Positions 49,863 through 60,564 of a DNA stretch of 64,000 nucleotides are shown here, one piece after another. Both the position numbers and the translations under genes were made by a program. The notes beneath the pieces were generated by a model, which ran no database searches, was not told the origin of the DNA, and saw nothing but the letters and a program-made list of their open reading frames with translations. The stretch's first letter is position 1, and each line of letters opens with the position of its first letter. Where the stretch lies: NCBI RefSeq assembly GCF_001677275.1, contig NZ_CP016177.1, forward strand, positions 2,666,001 to 2,730,000, given 5' to 3'. Source of the DNA: Vibrio breoganii (GTDB lineage: Bacteria > Pseudomonadota > Gammaproteobacteria > Enterobacterales > Vibrionaceae).

Positions 49863-50480
49863 TTACATCCAAGTGCTATTACGAATGATCCCTACCGCTA
49901 TGCCTTCGATGGCAAGATGCTGTTGTGTTAGGTCGACCTTGATTGGAGAAAGCTCTGCATTCTCTGGGTGCAGCAAAACGGTAGACCCTTTGCGCTCTAA
50001 CCTTTTTACGGTTACATCTTCATCGACACGAGCCACAACCACTTGTCCGTCTCTAACATCTTGAGTCTTATGAACCGCCAGAAGGTCGCCATCCATAATG
50101 CCGATGTCTTTCATACTTTCGCCGTGTACGCGAAGCAGGAAGTCAGCTTTAGGTTTAAACATTTGCGGATCAACCTGATAATGCGACTCTATGTGCTCTT
50201 GCGCCAAGATTGGCTCACCCGCTGCAACATTACCAATTAACGGCAAGCCATCATCGTTAGCACTGTCTTGTAGAAGTATTCGGATACCGCGCGATGCGCC
50301 AGGGATGATCTCAATGACCTGCTTTTTCGCTAGAGCTTTGAGGTGCTCTTCGGCAGCATTCGCTGAACGAAACCCCAGTTCGCGCGCAATTTCGGCTCTT
50401 GTTGGTGGCATGCCAGTATCTTCGATTTTCGTCTTGATAAGATCGAATACCTGCTGCTGTCTTTGGGTTAAGGGTCTCAT
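49863..50480 (-). CDS. lexA: LexA repressor
   Basis: LexA represses the SOS regulon and self-cleaves when RecA is activated. The 205-residue protein has the winged-helix DNA-binding domain ([22 protein letters not shown], about 26-47 in two parts), the Ala87-Gly88 cleavage site in GNVAAGEP, catalytic Ser122 in HGESMKD and Lys159 in VTVKRL. Two LexA boxes lie immediately upstream, so it is autoregulated. It heads the lexA-dinF operon. Confidence 0.98.
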   Translation of the reverse strand: MRPLTQRQQQVFDLIKTKIEDTGMPPTRAEIARELGFRSANAAEEHLKALAKKQVIEIIPGASRGIRILLQDSANDDGLPLIGNVAAGEPILAQEHIESHYQVDPQMFKPKADFLLRVHGESMKDIGIMDGDLLAVHKTQDVRDGQVVVARVDEDVTVKRLERKGSTVLLHPENAELSPIKVDLTQQHLAIEGIAVGIIRNSTWM

Positions 50481-50487
50481 ACATCAC

Positions 50488-50503
50488 CTGTTCTTTTATA
50501 CAG
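50488..50503 (-). promoter_or_regulatory. LexA (SOS) box 1 upstream of lexA
   Basis: CTGTTCTTTTATACAG, a full CTGT-N8-ACAG match, 7 bp upstream of the lexA start codon. Confidence 0.92.
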
Positions 50504-50507
50504 TTCA

Positions 50508-50523
50508 CTGTGAGTATATACAG
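50508..50523 (-). promoter_or_regulatory. LexA (SOS) box 2 upstream of lexA
   Basis: CTGTGAGTATATACAG, CTGT-N8-ACAG, 4 bp from box 1 (centre spacing 20 bp, about two helical turns), suggesting cooperative double binding as at E. coli lexA. Confidence 0.92.
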
Positions 50524-50570
50524 CATGGTTAAATAATCAACCAGTTACCCCTAATAAGCTGAAATTTAAG

Positions 50571-50927
50571 TTAAAAGAACAAAACCTCAACCCAGATGTA
50601 CAATACTAGGCCTAAAGCCACAAACACGGCGGCTGAACCAATGTCTTTAGCTCGACCTGCCAATTCATGAATCTCTGAACCGATTCGATCGACGACTGCC
50701 TCAACGGCTGAATTCATTAGCTCAGCGATCAACACGATGAATAGCGACAGTATCATCAGCATTCTTTCTGTTTGGCTGACATCGAGAATACATGCAATAG
50801 GGATAAGAAAGAGGGCTAAGAAAACTTCCTGACGAAACGCGGCCTCATGTTTAAAAGCGGCTTTAAGCCCCTGAATAGAATAACCCGTTGCCTTAATAAC
50901 GCGTTTGAATCCTGTATTACCTTTCAT
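50571..50927 (-). CDS. dgkA: Diacylglycerol kinase DgkA
   Basis: DgkA phosphorylates diacylglycerol, released by membrane-derived oligosaccharide synthesis, to phosphatidic acid in the inner membrane. The 118-residue protein has three membrane segments (about 29-48, 53-70, 97-117) and the family motif with catalytic Glu in AELMNSAVEAVVDRIG (68-83). Divergent from plsB, the conserved lexA-dgkA-plsB cluster. Confidence 0.97.
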   Translation of the reverse strand: MKGNTGFKRVIKATGYSIQGLKAAFKHEAAFRQEVFLALFLIPIACILDVSQTERMLMILSLFIVLIAELMNSAVEAVVDRIGSEIHELAGRAKDIGSAAVFVALGLVLYIWVEVLFF

Positions 50928-51094
50928 TGATCACCTATTCTTTTTATCTTGCTGTGCTTTTTCATTTATTGACCTAACATTAAAACAATTCTGGTTAAAA
51001 GGTTCGACCAGTTCTGCTATTCTTGCGACGCTTATTTTACCACCTAGTCTTGAAGAGCCTTGGGCACCAAATATAAATTGGGACAATCATAAAT

Positions 51095-53518
51095 ATGTCT
51101 TCTGGTCATACACTGACACAAACAGCTTTACGCTTTCCTTTGAAAGTATTGGTTAAGGGTAATGTCGTACCCCCTTCTCCTATTAGTGATCTCAACATAG
51201 ATATAGAGAAACCTATTGTCTATGTGTTGCCGTTCGAATCTAATGTCGACCTTCTTTCTGTTCGTCGTCGAGCCATTCAACTTGGTTTACCTGATCCGCT
51301 ACAACCTCTTGAGGTTGGTGGCAAAAGCTTTAGACGCTATGTATTTATCTCTACAGGCAAACTCGACCGAGACAACGATACTCTTGACTCACTAGGATCT
51401 CAAAGCCTGTTTACGCAACTTCTTAAATTGCACCGTGAACAATCCGATCTTGACGTGCAACTGATCCCAACCACCGTTATGTGGGGGCGAAAGCCAGGTA
51501 AAGAGGGACGAGATAAGCCTTATCTAGAAAACCTCTCCCCTTGGAATAAGATGCAAGCAGTGCTCTTTTCTGGACGCGATTGTATGATTCGCTTTAGCCC
51601 GCTAGTGTCAATGCGTTACATGGCAGACTCTCGTGGCTCTGATGAAACCATAGCTCAGAAACTGGCTCGCGTAGCACGTATTCACTTCTCTAGACAAAAA
51701 TTAGCAGCATCAGGGCCAAGCCTACCTAGTAGAGATGTCCTGTTTGAGCGACTGATCAAATCTGAGGCTATTAATAAAGCCATTGCCGATGAGGCCGCAG
51801 CTAAGAATATTAGTGTTGAAAAAGCAGAGCAACATGCCCTGAAGATAATGGATGAGATTGCGGCTAAGTTCTCTTACTCACTGATCAAGCAAGGTAACTT
51901 TGTTCTAACTTGGCTGTGGAACAGACTCTATCAAGGTATCAATGTAAGCAACGCTTCGACAGTGCGTAAGCTGGCGCAAGATGGACATGAGATTGTTTAT
52001 GTTCCGTGCCACAGAAGCCACATGGATTACTTACTACTTTCCTACATTCTTTATCATGAAGGGATGGTACCGCCACATATCGCAGCCGGAGTAAATCTGA
52101 ACTTCTTCCCTGCAGGCCCTATCTTTAGACGAGGCGGCGCTTTCTTCATCCGCCGCAGCTTTAAGGGCAATAAGTTGTACTCCACCATTTTCCGAGAGTA
52201 CCTTGCTGAGTTGTTTACCAAGGGATATTCCGTTGAGTATTTCAGTGAGGGTGGTCGCTCTCGCACAGGTCGTTTACTACAAGCCAAAACGGGCATGTTA
52301 GCAATGACAGTGCAGGCGATGCTCAGAGGATTGAACCGTCCAGTCACCTTAGTCCCAGTGTATATTGGCTATGAGCATGTCATGGAGGTTTCCACTTACG
52401 CTAAGGAACTTCGTGGTAAACGCAAAGAAAAAGAAAACGCCGGGCAAGTACTGCGCACAATTAGAAAGCTGCGTAACTTTGGTCAAGGCTACGTAAACTT
52501 TGGTGAGCCTATCCCGCTGAACCAGTACCTGAATGAAAATGTGCCAGAATGGCGTGAAGACATCGGCGCTGCAGAAGGCACTAAGCCAACGTGGATGACT
52601 CCTACAGTCAATGCTATCGCTGAAAAGATGATGACGCATATCAATGATGCCGCTGCGGCTAACGCGCTGACGCTAACGGCGACAGCATTATTAGCTTCAA
52701 GACAAAGAGCGCTAACTAAGGAAAGCTTAATCAATCAGATTAATTGCTACCTTAGTATTTTACGCAATGTGCCATACACCAGTTTTGCCACCACTCCGGA
52801 TAGCAGTGCTGAAGAGCTAGTAGCGCACGCTACCTCACTGGATAAGTTTGTGGTCGATTCTGACAGCATGGGTGAGATCATATCCTTAGACCGTCATCAA
52901 TCTGTTCTGATGACCTACTATCGTAATAACATCATTCATATGCTCGCTCTACCTTCACTGCTAGCACAGCTAATTATCCAATTGCCTGACTGTACTATCA
53001 CGAGATTGAAGCGCAATATCGCTGTTTTGTATCCGTTCTTACAAAAAGAGCTGTTCCTTTCATACGATAGTGAGCAACTGGAAGACAAGGTTGAACAAAT
53101 AGTGCAGGAGTTTCTCTCTCAACAGTTGATTGAGGTTGAGGGTGATATGGTTAATCTTAATCAGACCAATATCCATACCCTGCAGTTACTGTCTCGCACT
53201 ATCTCTGAAACACTGCAGCGCTATAGCATTGCTCTTAATCTACTGGCGGCTCAACCAGAGCTAGCTCAAGCAGAATTAGAAATGAGGTGTCAGGATATTG
53301 CACAGCGCCTGGGTCGTTTACACGGTATCAATGCTCCTGAGTTCTTTGATAAAGGGGTATTCGCGGCGTTATTCAGCACCCTAAAAGAACAAGGTTACTT
53401 GAATGCAGAGGGTGAGTGCGATATCGAGCGCACTGAGAAGTTGGCACAAGGCCTACTGGAAATCCTCTCTCCTGAGGTGAAACTCACCATCAAAGAAGGT
53501 ATCGCTCAAGCGGTATAA
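51095..53518 (+). CDS. plsB: Glycerol-3-phosphate 1-O-acyltransferase PlsB
   Basis: PlsB acylates sn-glycerol-3-phosphate from acyl-ACP or acyl-CoA, the first step of phospholipid synthesis, at the inner membrane. The 807-residue length matches the family. The four acyltransferase blocks are visible: [15 protein letters not shown] (catalytic H-x4-D), [26 protein letters not shown] and [11 protein letters not shown]. Flanked by dgkA and ubiA as in E. coli; phosphatidic acid formed downstream feeds PssA, also in the window. Confidence 0.98.
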   Translation: MSSGHTLTQTALRFPLKVLVKGNVVPPSPISDLNIDIEKPIVYVLPFESNVDLLSVRRRAIQLGLPDPLQPLEVGGKSFRRYVFISTGKLDRDNDTLDSLGSQSLFTQLLKLHREQSDLDVQLIPTTVMWGRKPGKEGRDKPYLENLSPWNKMQAVLFSGRDCMIRFSPLVSMRYMADSRGSDETIAQKLARVARIHFSRQKLAASGPSLPSRDVLFERLIKSEAINKAIADEAAAKNISVEKAEQHALKIMDEIAAKFSYSLIKQGNFVLTWLWNRLYQGINVSNASTVRKLAQDGHEIVYVPCHRSHMDYLLLSYILYHEGMVPPHIAAGVNLNFFPAGPIFRRGGAFFIRRSFKGNKLYSTIFREYLAELFTKGYSVEYFSEGGRSRTGRLLQAKTGMLAMTVQAMLRGLNRPVTLVPVYIGYEHVMEVSTYAKELRGKRKEKENAGQVLRTIRKLRNFGQGYVNFGEPIPLNQYLNENVPEWREDIGAAEGTKPTWMTPTVNAIAEKMMTHINDAAAANALTLTATALLASRQRALTKESLINQINCYLSILRNVPYTSFATTPDSSAEELVAHATSLDKFVVDSDSMGEIISLDRHQSVLMTYYRNNIIHMLALPSLLAQLIIQLPDCTITRLKRNIAVLYPFLQKELFLSYDSEQLEDKVEQIVQEFLSQQLIEVEGDMVNLNQTNIHTLQLLSRTISETLQRYSIALNLLAAQPELAQAELEMRCQDIAQRLGRLHGINAPEFFDKGVFAALFSTLKEQGYLNAEGECDIERTEKLAQGLLEILSPEVKLTIKEGIAQAV

Positions 53519-53522
53519 AGAC

Positions 53523-53555
53523 AAAAAAATCCCGGATTTAATCCGGGATTTTTTT
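53523..53555. terminator. Bidirectional terminator between plsB and ubiA
   Basis: Perfect stem atcccggatt/aatccgggat flanked by A7 and T7. Confidence 0.93.
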
Positions 53556-54405
53556 ATAAGTAAGTAACAAACAGCCCTATCGTAATGACCATCCCAACAT
53601 AGTTATTGTTGAGAAACGCTTGAAAGCATAGTGCGCGATCCCTAGTTTTTATCAACCACTGTTGATATACAAACAATCCAGCAGCCACTAACACTCCCCA
53701 ATAAAAAGCAGGGCCAAGAGCCGCGTTCTCACCAACAATCAAAAGCAAGATGATGGTGATAGCTTGCAAGATCCCTACGATTAATTTGTCGAATCGTCCA
53801 AATAGTATTGCGGTAGATTTGATGCCTATCTTCAGATCATCATCTCTATCCACCATAGCGTATTGGGTATCGTAGGCGATAGTCCAAAGCATATTGATAA
53901 CAAACAGCAACCAAGCCAAAGGTGCTATGTGGCCAGATTCTGCCGCCCATGCCATTGGAATTGCCCAACTAAAGGCCATTCCCAACACCAATTGAGGCAA
54001 GTGAGTAAAGCGCTTCATAAAGGGATAAAGGGCCGCTAGCGCAACACCCACAAACGACAGCTGAATAGTCAGTGTGTTCATGGTCAGTACTAGTGCAAAA
54101 GAGATAAGACTCAGAACGCCAAATAAGGCTAATGCCTCTTTTGCAGACACCAACCCGCTAGGGATAGGTCGAAACTGAGTACGCTCAACATGACCATCTA
54201 ACTCTCTATCAGCAAAGTCATTGATCACGCACCCTGCGGAACGCATCAAGAATACGCCTAAACAGAATACGATCAATACTGTCCACTGCGGTCTACCCTC
54301 GGAGGCCATTACCAAAGCCCACAAGGTTGGCCATAAAAGCAATAGACTACCGATAGGTCGATCCATTCTCATCAACAGGTAGTAGGCTCTTATTTTAGAG
54401 ACCAT
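53554..54405 (-). CDS. ubiA: 4-hydroxybenzoate octaprenyltransferase UbiA
   Basis: UbiA attaches the polyprenyl chain to 4-hydroxybenzoate in ubiquinone synthesis, in the inner membrane. The 283-residue protein has about eight membrane segments and the two Asp-rich prenyl-diphosphate motifs: [10 protein letters not shown] near residue 67-77 and [12 protein letters not shown] near 180-192. The ATG overlaps the ubiC stop (TAATG), so translation is coupled. Confidence 0.97.
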   Translation of the reverse strand: MVSKIRAYYLLMRMDRPIGSLLLLWPTLWALVMASEGRPQWTVLIVFCLGVFLMRSAGCVINDFADRELDGHVERTQFRPIPSGLVSAKEALALFGVLSLISFALVLTMNTLTIQLSFVGVALAALYPFMKRFTHLPQLVLGMAFSWAIPMAWAAESGHIAPLAWLLFVINMLWTIAYDTQYAMVDRDDDLKIGIKSTAILFGRFDKLIVGILQAITIILLLIVGENAALGPAFYWGVLVAAGLFVYQQWLIKTRDRALCFQAFLNNNYVGMVITIGLFVTYL

Positions 54406-54947
54406 TAATCGGATTCCTTGTCTGAATATACTGGGGACTTAGGCAAGAACAGCTCTGCAACTAGCATGGGAGTTCCGTTCATCCATAGCCTAGAGCGTCT
54501 TGCGAGTAGGGGCTGACCTTCTACATCGATAATGCCAACCTGCAATCCATCACGATAGGCACCTTCAGAACTAAATACCGTGACCCCTAGTGGCAACTCT
54601 CCTTGGTTCTCAAAATCATGAGAATGAGATTGCAATGAGCTCTGAGGTATTAGGGTGCGGCCATATACCCAATCGTGACGATCTCCTCGAAGAATCACTT
54701 CTCGTAGTAGACACACTTCTTTGTTTAGTACTTGTGCTTCTTGAGTTGAGAGCTCTTCAGGTTGTACCTTGTTGCTCGTAAACAGCTCCACACTCAAATC
54801 CGAGCAAGAGAGAGACAATCTGTGAGAAAGAGAGTCTTCTTCTAACAACCAGTGTTTAGCGTTGTTATCTGGGAACTGAAAGTCGCTAGGGCTCTGCCAA
54901 TTGATGTTTAGCAAGGCCTGCTGAAATGTCCTTATAGGGCTAGTCAT
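54405..54947 (-). CDS. ubiC: Chorismate-pyruvate lyase UbiC
   Basis: UbiC converts chorismate to 4-hydroxybenzoate and pyruvate, the entry to ubiquinone. ATG 54947 gives 180 residues starting [13 protein letters not shown]; an upstream TTG adds 8 residues. Conserved features include the LREVILRGD segment near residue 80-88, [11 protein letters not shown], and a C-terminal [20 protein letters not shown] motif typical of UbiC. Directly precedes ubiA. Confidence 0.95.
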   Translation of the reverse strand: MTSPIRTFQQALLNINWQSPSDFQFPDNNAKHWLLEEDSLSHRLSLSCSDLSVELFTSNKVQPEELSTQEAQVLNKEVCLLREVILRGDRHDWVYGRTLIPQSSLQSHSHDFENQGELPLGVTVFSSEGAYRDGLQVGIIDVEGQPLLARRSRLWMNGTPMLVAELFLPKSPVYSDKESD

Positions 54948-55048
54948 ACTTACTTCGTAACTCTTTACCAACCAATGGCAACTGTATAAATAAAATATTG
55001 GAGCAATTGTACCAATCGCGGTGCCAATAAGGTAACTCAGATCATCAA

Positions 55049-55885
55049 TTAAGTGTTCTGAGTTCGGTTTACGCTATCAAGCCAGCCCAATAAACACCCG
55101 GCAACCAATCCCGCAAGGTGTGCGGCATTCGCAATCGCCATAAACGGTTGCACAAAGCCAAGTACCAACCAGATCAACATGAAGGCGAGGATAGGCTTAG
55201 GTATATCTAGGCCAAACTGCGGAGCTCTTACCGATAGTACCCATATATATCCAACCAAGGCATACACGACACCACTTAGGCCTCCAAAGTTGGCACCTTC
55301 GATCCAATACTGCGCACATCCAGACAAGAGAGCGGAAACCAAGAAAATCTTCGTGAGACGACCTCGACCCAGTCTTTGTTCAATATCCCCACCCAATTGC
55401 CACCACCAAAGTAAATTAAAGGTGATGTGCAGAACGGAGAAGTGCAATACAGCATGGGTAACATAGCGCCAAACTTGCCACTGTTGATCGGCCATCGCCG
55501 GAAAGTGCAATAAGGAGAACACCTGCTGCTGCATTCCGAGTAGACGCAAACCATAAATCACAATACAGACAAGCATAACCAACAGCGTCATTGGCCCCGC
55601 TTTTGCCTTTATCATCTGCATGAAACTTGGCGTTGAATAGCTAAACTGTTGAGTGCGCGTCTCAGCCATATCCCAAGAAGCCGCCTGGTACTTCTTATCA
55701 TTAGGGTTCTTGAGAAACAGCTCGAGCTCTTGCTGAACCATAGACAGCTTTGCGTCATCATGTAGCCAGAGTACAAACTGGCCATCACCTTCCGGCATCT
55801 GCGAAACAGTGACCCGCTGTGATGCCATGTAATCAATAAAGGCTTGCGCTATTCGTGGGTTATTCAGTTGTATAAGGCGAATCAT
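55049..55885 (-). CDS. glpG: Rhomboid intramembrane serine protease GlpG
   Basis: GlpG cleaves membrane proteins within the bilayer. The 278-residue protein has a soluble N-terminal domain (about 1-85) and six membrane helices; the catalytic dyad is S204 in GLSGVVYA and H256 in ANAAHLAG, with the oxyanion-loop H150/N154-type residues in the [11 protein letters not shown] segment. glpE overlaps its start by 4 nt. The glpR regulator that often follows is not present; ubiC lies downstream at a distance. Confidence 0.97.
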   Translation of the reverse strand: MIRLIQLNNPRIAQAFIDYMASQRVTVSQMPEGDGQFVLWLHDDAKLSMVQQELELFLKNPNDKKYQAASWDMAETRTQQFSYSTPSFMQMIKAKAGPMTLLVMLVCIVIYGLRLLGMQQQVFSLLHFPAMADQQWQVWRYVTHAVLHFSVLHITFNLLWWWQLGGDIEQRLGRGRLTKIFLVSALLSGCAQYWIEGANFGGLSGVVYALVGYIWVLSVRAPQFGLDIPKPILAFMLIWLVLGFVQPFMAIANAAHLAGLVAGCLLGWLDSVNRTQNT

Positions 55886-56205
55886 TCATGAGCCTCTATT
55901 GGCAGTTGCTGTCGCTGCCAAGCCTCAAATCCTCCATCTATGCTAAATACTTGCTCAAAGCCCTGGTTCAGTAAATATTGAGCCGCTCCAACACTGCTAA
56001 TTCCGTGGTAACACAACACTAGAATCGGGTCTTCAAATTCCACTGAGTCCATGAACTCGGCGATAGTCTGATTGGTAAGGTGGTAGGCATCTACAGGGTG
56101 TGCCACTGTAAAGGCTTGAATGTCACGAATATCCACCAATCTCGCTTGTTGCGTGGTTTGCATTTGGTGTGCTTGATTCACACTGATTCGTTGTACTTCT
56201 TCCAT
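55882..56205 (-). CDS. glpE: Thiosulfate sulfurtransferase GlpE (single-domain rhodanese)
   Basis: GlpE transfers sulfane sulfur from thiosulfate to cyanide or thiols in the cytosol. The 107-residue protein is a single rhodanese domain with catalytic C65 in LCYHGISS, matching E. coli GlpE (C65). Its stop overlaps glpG by 4 nt (ATGA-type), so they form an operon. Upstream lies a 364-bp gap with DnaA-box-like sites. Confidence 0.95.
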   Translation of the reverse strand: MEEVQRISVNQAHQMQTTQQARLVDIRDIQAFTVAHPVDAYHLTNQTIAEFMDSVEFEDPILVLCYHGISSVGAAQYLLNQGFEQVFSIDGGFEAWQRQQLPIEAHE

Positions 56206-56569
56206 TATTTACTTGTCCTCAAAAAATCCTATCCCAAGCCTCTGAATAATTTCATACCCAGGTTTGGGATAACAGTGATCAAATTGCCACCAGCTGTGGG
56301 TAAATCTGTGGATTACGTTGATAAAGTGTTTTGATTAATAATGATCCACAATATCTAGTATTGATCCTTAATAATGTGTTGATTTCAAATTATCTATCCC
56401 CACTCGATTTATCGATGATAACCCTTGCTTTGACTGAGTTAAAGACATGCTATCGAAATTTATCCCACAGAGTTATCCACAGATTAGGCTTATCATGAAA
56501 CACTAAAACCGATCCCAATAAAAAAGGCCAAGATCTCTCGATCTTGGCCTTCATAATTCTTAGTTTATA
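56206..56569. other. 364-bp gap between rpoH and glpE with clustered DnaA-box-like and GATC sites
   Basis: No coding sequence. It holds the rpoH terminator at the rpoH side and four 9-mers matching or within one base of TTATCCACA: 56295-56303 and 56307-56315 (reverse), 56342-56350 (forward) and a perfect one at 56473-56481 (forward), plus several GATC sites and AT-rich DNA. The glpEG promoter should also lie here. Confidence 0.75.
56520..56551 (-). terminator. rpoH terminator
   Basis: On the minus strand a perfect stem aaggccaagatc/gatcttggcctt followed by T6, 19 bp after the rpoH stop. Confidence 0.9.
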
Positions 56570-57430
56570 TTAGAGGTCGCCGACCGCTAATTTAAGCTTC
56601 TTCATCGCATTCTTTTCTAGTTGACGAATACGCTCAGCAGAAACACTGTAGGTATCAGCAAGGTCTTGTAGCGTTTGCTTCTGATCATCTAACCAGCGTG
56701 CGCGCACAATGTGCTGGCTACGCTCATCCAAAGTCGCTAGTGCATTAGCTAAGCGTGCATTGGTATGGTTTTCCCAGTTGTCCGCTTCGACATTGTCAGC
56801 GATATCAGAGTCTTTATCTTCAAGATAAAGCGCTGGTGCTACTGGATTGAAGTTCGCACTGTCATCGTCATCAGCCGAAAACTCGAAAGTTGCGTCTTGA
56901 GCGGCTAAGCGAGATTCCATTTCACGAACCTCAGTTGGTGATACACCTAGCTCTCTTGCTACCGTCTCAACTTCACCGTTGTTAAACCAACCTAGGCGCT
57001 TCTTGTTTTTACGCAGGTTGAAAAACAGTTTACGTTGAGCCTTAGTCGTCGCAATCTTAACGATACGCCAGTTACGCAGTACGTACTCATGAATCTCAGC
57101 TTTGATCCAATGAACAGCAAATGAAACAAGGCGAACACCCACTTCTGGGTTAAATCGTTTCACCGCTTTCATTAATCCGATATTACCTTCCTGAACTAAG
57201 TCAGCTAGAGGAAGACCATAACCAGAGTAACCACGAGCTACATGAACAACAAAACGCAAATGAGACAAAATCAGCTCTTTCGCAGCCTCAATCTCACCTT
57301 TGTAATGCAAACGCTCGGCAAGGTCTTTCTCTTTCTCTGCGGTTAGCATTGGGTAACCGTTTGCAGATCTGATGTAGCTATCTAAGCTATCTTGAGATAC
57401 AACTGCCATTGAAAACGTTTTACTAGCCAT
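56570..57430 (-). CDS. rpoH: RNA polymerase sigma factor RpoH (sigma-32)
   Basis: RpoH directs transcription of heat-shock genes. The 286-residue protein has sigma region 2 ([36 protein letters not shown]), the RpoH-specific box [17 protein letters not shown] near 131-147, and region 4 ([20 protein letters not shown]) near the C-terminus. It is downstream of ftsYEX, the conserved order. E. coli rpoH is controlled by a thermosensing mRNA structure and DnaK/FtsH; such control is plausible here but not shown. Confidence 0.98.
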   Translation of the reverse strand: MASKTFSMAVVSQDSLDSYIRSANGYPMLTAEKEKDLAERLHYKGEIEAAKELILSHLRFVVHVARGYSGYGLPLADLVQEGNIGLMKAVKRFNPEVGVRLVSFAVHWIKAEIHEYVLRNWRIVKIATTKAQRKLFFNLRKNKKRLGWFNNGEVETVARELGVSPTEVREMESRLAAQDATFEFSADDDDSANFNPVAPALYLEDKDSDIADNVEADNWENHTNARLANALATLDERSQHIVRARWLDDQKQTLQDLADTYSVSAERIRQLEKNAMKKLKLAVGDL

Positions 57431-57506
57431 TCAATCCCTCATTCATCGAACTTTACAACCTATTCGCTATTAAATTAGCGACTGCTAAAAAAACAGCGGA
57501 CTGGAC

Positions 57507-57534
57507 ATTATGCACAGAAATTCATCGAGAGCAA
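57507..57534 (-). promoter_or_regulatory. Candidate sigma-70 promoter of rpoH
   Basis: On the minus strand TTGCTC (57529-57534), 16-bp spacer, CATAAT (57507-57512), about 77 bp before the start codon, in the ftsX-rpoH gap. Confidence 0.6.
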
Positions 57535-57596
57535 CCCCTCGACTGTGAGCTGAGGCATACCCTCACCCACTTCCCACCTACTGAGACAAGTAAATT

Positions 57597-58529
57597 CTAC
57601 ACAGGTTCAATTTCAGAAAGATGACGGCGTGCTGAGGCTTGAGCGGCAAATAAACCAAGAAAGCTACCAATTAACAATAAGATAATCGACTCATCAAAAC
57701 TCAACGGGCTCAAAATGAAACTGCTGTCATATAACGATGCGACCGATTGAACCGTACTTCCCAAGAAAAGTGACAGCGCTAAAGTAATTAACCATGCAAA
57801 CAAAGAACCCAATAAACCGAACCACATCCCGGTGTAAAGGTAAGGACGAAGAATGAAGCTGTTGGTTGCCCCAAGAAACTTCATGACTTGAATCTCTTCT
57901 TTTCGTGCTAGCACATTAAAGCGCATGGTATTGCCAATAATAAGCACTACAGCCACCAGCATCATACAGGCAAGTGCTAAAGCAAGTGCGCTACTCAGCG
58001 CCTTAATGGCGTCAAAGCGTTGTAACCAGTCTTGATCCACTCGAACATCAGTAAAGACTTCAACAGCATTGGCAAGGTCGAGGATATGTTGCTGCGTGGT
58101 ATCAGAGGCTTGCGCTGGATGAATCACCAATAGTGCTGGCAGTGCATAATCATCGAGCAAGCTAATAGCGTCATTGAACCCAGAGTGCGAGCTTAGGTCC
58201 TGCAATCCTTGCTGTGAAGAAATGTACTCGACACTCGCGATTGCTTGGTCGCCTTCAAGCTGATCCTTGATCAGCATAATGCGCGCCTCTGGTGTGCCTT
58301 CTTGTAAGTAAGCACTTACAGCAGCAGGCTGGCTTACTTGTTCAGCGGCATCCAGAATGTTTTTCGCCACCACATAAAGGCTAGATGGCAACGCGAGTAC
58401 TATCGCAATCACCGCTAAGGTGAACAAATTGCCCAAAGGCCTTTGAGCAATATCGTGCAGTGAACCTTTTGCTACTAGGTAGTGAGAGCGAAAATACCCA
58501 ATTTTTTGTACTGAACTCTTATTGGCCAT
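57597..58529 (-). CDS. ftsX: Cell division protein FtsX
   Basis: FtsX is the membrane partner of FtsE; together they signal to septal peptidoglycan hydrolases through EnvC. The 310-residue protein has an N-terminal membrane helix (about 33-55), a periplasmic domain (about 60-180) and three C-terminal membrane helices (about 185-205, 230-255, 280-300). It overlaps ftsE by 11 nt, indicating coupled translation. Confidence 0.95.
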   Translation of the reverse strand: MANKSSVQKIGYFRSHYLVAKGSLHDIAQRPLGNLFTLAVIAIVLALPSSLYVVAKNILDAAEQVSQPAAVSAYLQEGTPEARIMLIKDQLEGDQAIASVEYISSQQGLQDLSSHSGFNDAISLLDDYALPALLVIHPAQASDTTQQHILDLANAVEVFTDVRVDQDWLQRFDAIKALSSALALALACMMLVAVVLIIGNTMRFNVLARKEEIQVMKFLGATNSFILRPYLYTGMWFGLLGSLFAWLITLALSLFLGSTVQSVASLYDSSFILSPLSFDESIILLLIGSFLGLFAAQASARRHLSEIEPV

Positions 58530-59193
58530 AACCCTCTGCCTCGCTCAAAAATCCTTGGTTCAACTCAAAACGGCGATATTGCTTTCGTGTTTCCATCATG
58601 CCGACATCGTGGGTCGCGATAAGAATAGAAACGCCCGCGCGATTAAATTCTTCAAATAGCCTAAAGATACGATTAGAAAGCTCAGGGTCTAGGTTTCCGG
58701 TTGGCTCATCGGCAAGCAATAACGTCGGTCTATTGACGACAGCGCGAGCAATACCCACTCGCTGCTGCTCTCCACCTGATAATTGAGTCGGCAAACAGCG
58801 CGCTTTATCTAGCAAGCCGGTTTTGTCCAAGGCTGCATTTACGCGGCGTTTAATCTCGTTTTCTGCGATGGACTCGATACGCATAGGCAAAGCCACATTA
58901 TCGAAGACACTTCTGTCCATCAAAAGACGGTGATCCTGAAAGACTATGCCGATATTACGTCTGAGTAGAGGGATTTCTTTATCGCCAATACGTGTAATGT
59001 CATGCCCATTGAAGGCTATCTTACCGTCAGTCGGTCGTTCCATGGCGCAAATCAACTTAAGCAGAGTACTTTTACCTGCCCCTGAGTGACCCCCTAAAAA
59101 AGCCAACTCGCCCTTTCTTAGATGGAAGTCCACCTTCTGCAATGCTTGATGGCCGCCGCGATAAGCCTTGCTAACCTGTTGAAAGTTAATCAC
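58519..59193 (-). CDS. ftsE: Cell division ATP-binding protein FtsE
   Basis: FtsE is the ATPase of the FtsEX complex at the division ring. The 224-residue ABC protein has Walker A GGHSGAGKST (about 34-43), Q-loop, signature LSGGEQQRVGIARA and Walker B LLADEPTGNLD. It begins with GTG 59193, MINFQQVSKAYRGG. It lies 23 bp after ftsY and overlaps ftsX. Confidence 0.97.
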   Translation of the reverse strand: MINFQQVSKAYRGGHQALQKVDFHLRKGELAFLGGHSGAGKSTLLKLICAMERPTDGKIAFNGHDITRIGDKEIPLLRRNIGIVFQDHRLLMDRSVFDNVALPMRIESIAENEIKRRVNAALDKTGLLDKARCLPTQLSGGEQQRVGIARAVVNRPTLLLADEPTGNLDPELSNRIFRLFEEFNRAGVSILIATHDVGMMETRKQYRRFELNQGFLSEAEGYGQ

Positions 59194-59216
59194 TAAATCG
59201 TCCTTGCTGTGGGGTG

Positions 59217-60425
59217 TTAATCTTCTCTGCTAAACAATGCGTCAATGAACTCTTGAGTCTCAAATGGACGCAGGTCATCAATACCCTCACCCACACCGAT
59301 ATAACGAATTGGGATCTTAAACTTATCGGCGATAGCGAAGATAACACCCCCTTTTGCTGTGCCATCCAGTTTAGTTAATGTAATTCCGGTTACCGGTGCA
59401 ACATCGCTGAATAGTTTCGCTTGGCTCATTGCGTTTTGACCCGTACCTGCGTCTAACGTCAACATGATCTCATGTGGAGCGCTGCCATCAATCTTCTTCA
59501 TTACGCGAACAATCTTACGAAGCTCTTCCATAAGGTTGCTCTTGTTCTGTAAGCGCCCAGCCGTATCTGCAATAACAACATCGTAGCCACGCGCTTTGGC
59601 CGCTTCGATGGCATCATAGATAACAGAAGCACTGTCCGCTCCCGTGTGTTGAGCGACAACAGGAACATCATTTCGCTGCCCCCATACTTGAAGTTGCTCG
59701 ACCGCTGCCGCACGGAAGGTATCACCCGCTGCTAGCATCACTTTCTGTCCTTGAGACTGAAATTGCTTAGCAAGCTTACCAATGGTGGTCGTCTTACCAA
59801 CACCATTCACACCCACCATCAGAATAACGTAAGGCGTTTTTTGCTCATCAATCTGCAACGGTTGCTCTACTTGTGCCAATATCTCGGCAAGCTCCAGCTT
59901 GAGTAAGTCATATAATGCCTCACCGTCTTTTAACTGCTGGCGAGAAGCTTTCTCTGTCAGGCTATCGATGATTTTCATGGTTGTTTCCATGCCAACATCG
60001 GCAATCAGAAGCTGCTCTTCCAACTCTTCAAATAAGTCATCATCAATCTCTTTGCCTTTGAATAGGCCAAAGAAACCCGCACCAATATTGGCTTTAGTAC
60101 GTGCAAGACTGCGCTTTAGTCGAGCAAAAAAGCTTTCCGTTGGCTTCTCTTGAACCTCAGGCTGAATGGCCTCGGGTTGAAGTACCTCGGGTGCTTTCTC
60201 TTCTGGTTCTGGCTCGCTTTCTTCTTCAACGGGTTGTTCTTCAACAGGCTCTAACTCTACGACTTCGCTCTCAGGCTGTTCAGTCGGCGTAGCTTGCTGC
60301 TCAGCAATGTCAGCCTCAGGCTGTTGCTGTTCATTAATGTCCGTTTCTTTTTGTTCCGGTTGAGTTTGTTCTTCTTCACCAAAACCAAGCCAAGACAATA
60401 AGCCGCGTTTTTTCTTATCCGTCAT
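59217..60425 (-). CDS. ftsY: Signal recognition particle receptor FtsY
   Basis: FtsY receives SRP-ribosome complexes at the membrane for co-translational insertion. The 402-residue protein has an acidic Glu/Gln/Pro-rich N-terminal A domain (about 15-95) and the NG GTPase domain with GVNGVGKTTTIGKLA (G1, about 205-219), DTAGRLQNK (G3) and TKLDGTAKGG (G4). It starts the ftsY-ftsE-ftsX block, divergent from rsmD. Confidence 0.97.
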   Translation of the reverse strand: MTDKKKRGLLSWLGFGEEEQTQPEQKETDINEQQQPEADIAEQQATPTEQPESEVVELEPVEEQPVEEESEPEPEEKAPEVLQPEAIQPEVQEKPTESFFARLKRSLARTKANIGAGFFGLFKGKEIDDDLFEELEEQLLIADVGMETTMKIIDSLTEKASRQQLKDGEALYDLLKLELAEILAQVEQPLQIDEQKTPYVILMVGVNGVGKTTTIGKLAKQFQSQGQKVMLAAGDTFRAAAVEQLQVWGQRNDVPVVAQHTGADSASVIYDAIEAAKARGYDVVIADTAGRLQNKSNLMEELRKIVRVMKKIDGSAPHEIMLTLDAGTGQNAMSQAKLFSDVAPVTGITLTKLDGTAKGGVIFAIADKFKIPIRYIGVGEGIDDLRPFETQEFIDALFSRED

Positions 60426-60564
60426 CGGAGACTATCCCAGTTACTTTATGATTCGTGCATATATACGGCGCCAATCGGCACGGTACGTTCAATTAGCGAT
60501 GATTAATCTCGTATTTACGAGTACAATTTTAAAATAATCAATAGGGTATGATACCACTTATTCG

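Noticed and set aside
56290..56485. Replication origin oriC
   Set aside because: Too few boxes and no AT-rich 13-mer array or origin-associated genes such as mnmG, mioC, dnaA or rctB in the window.
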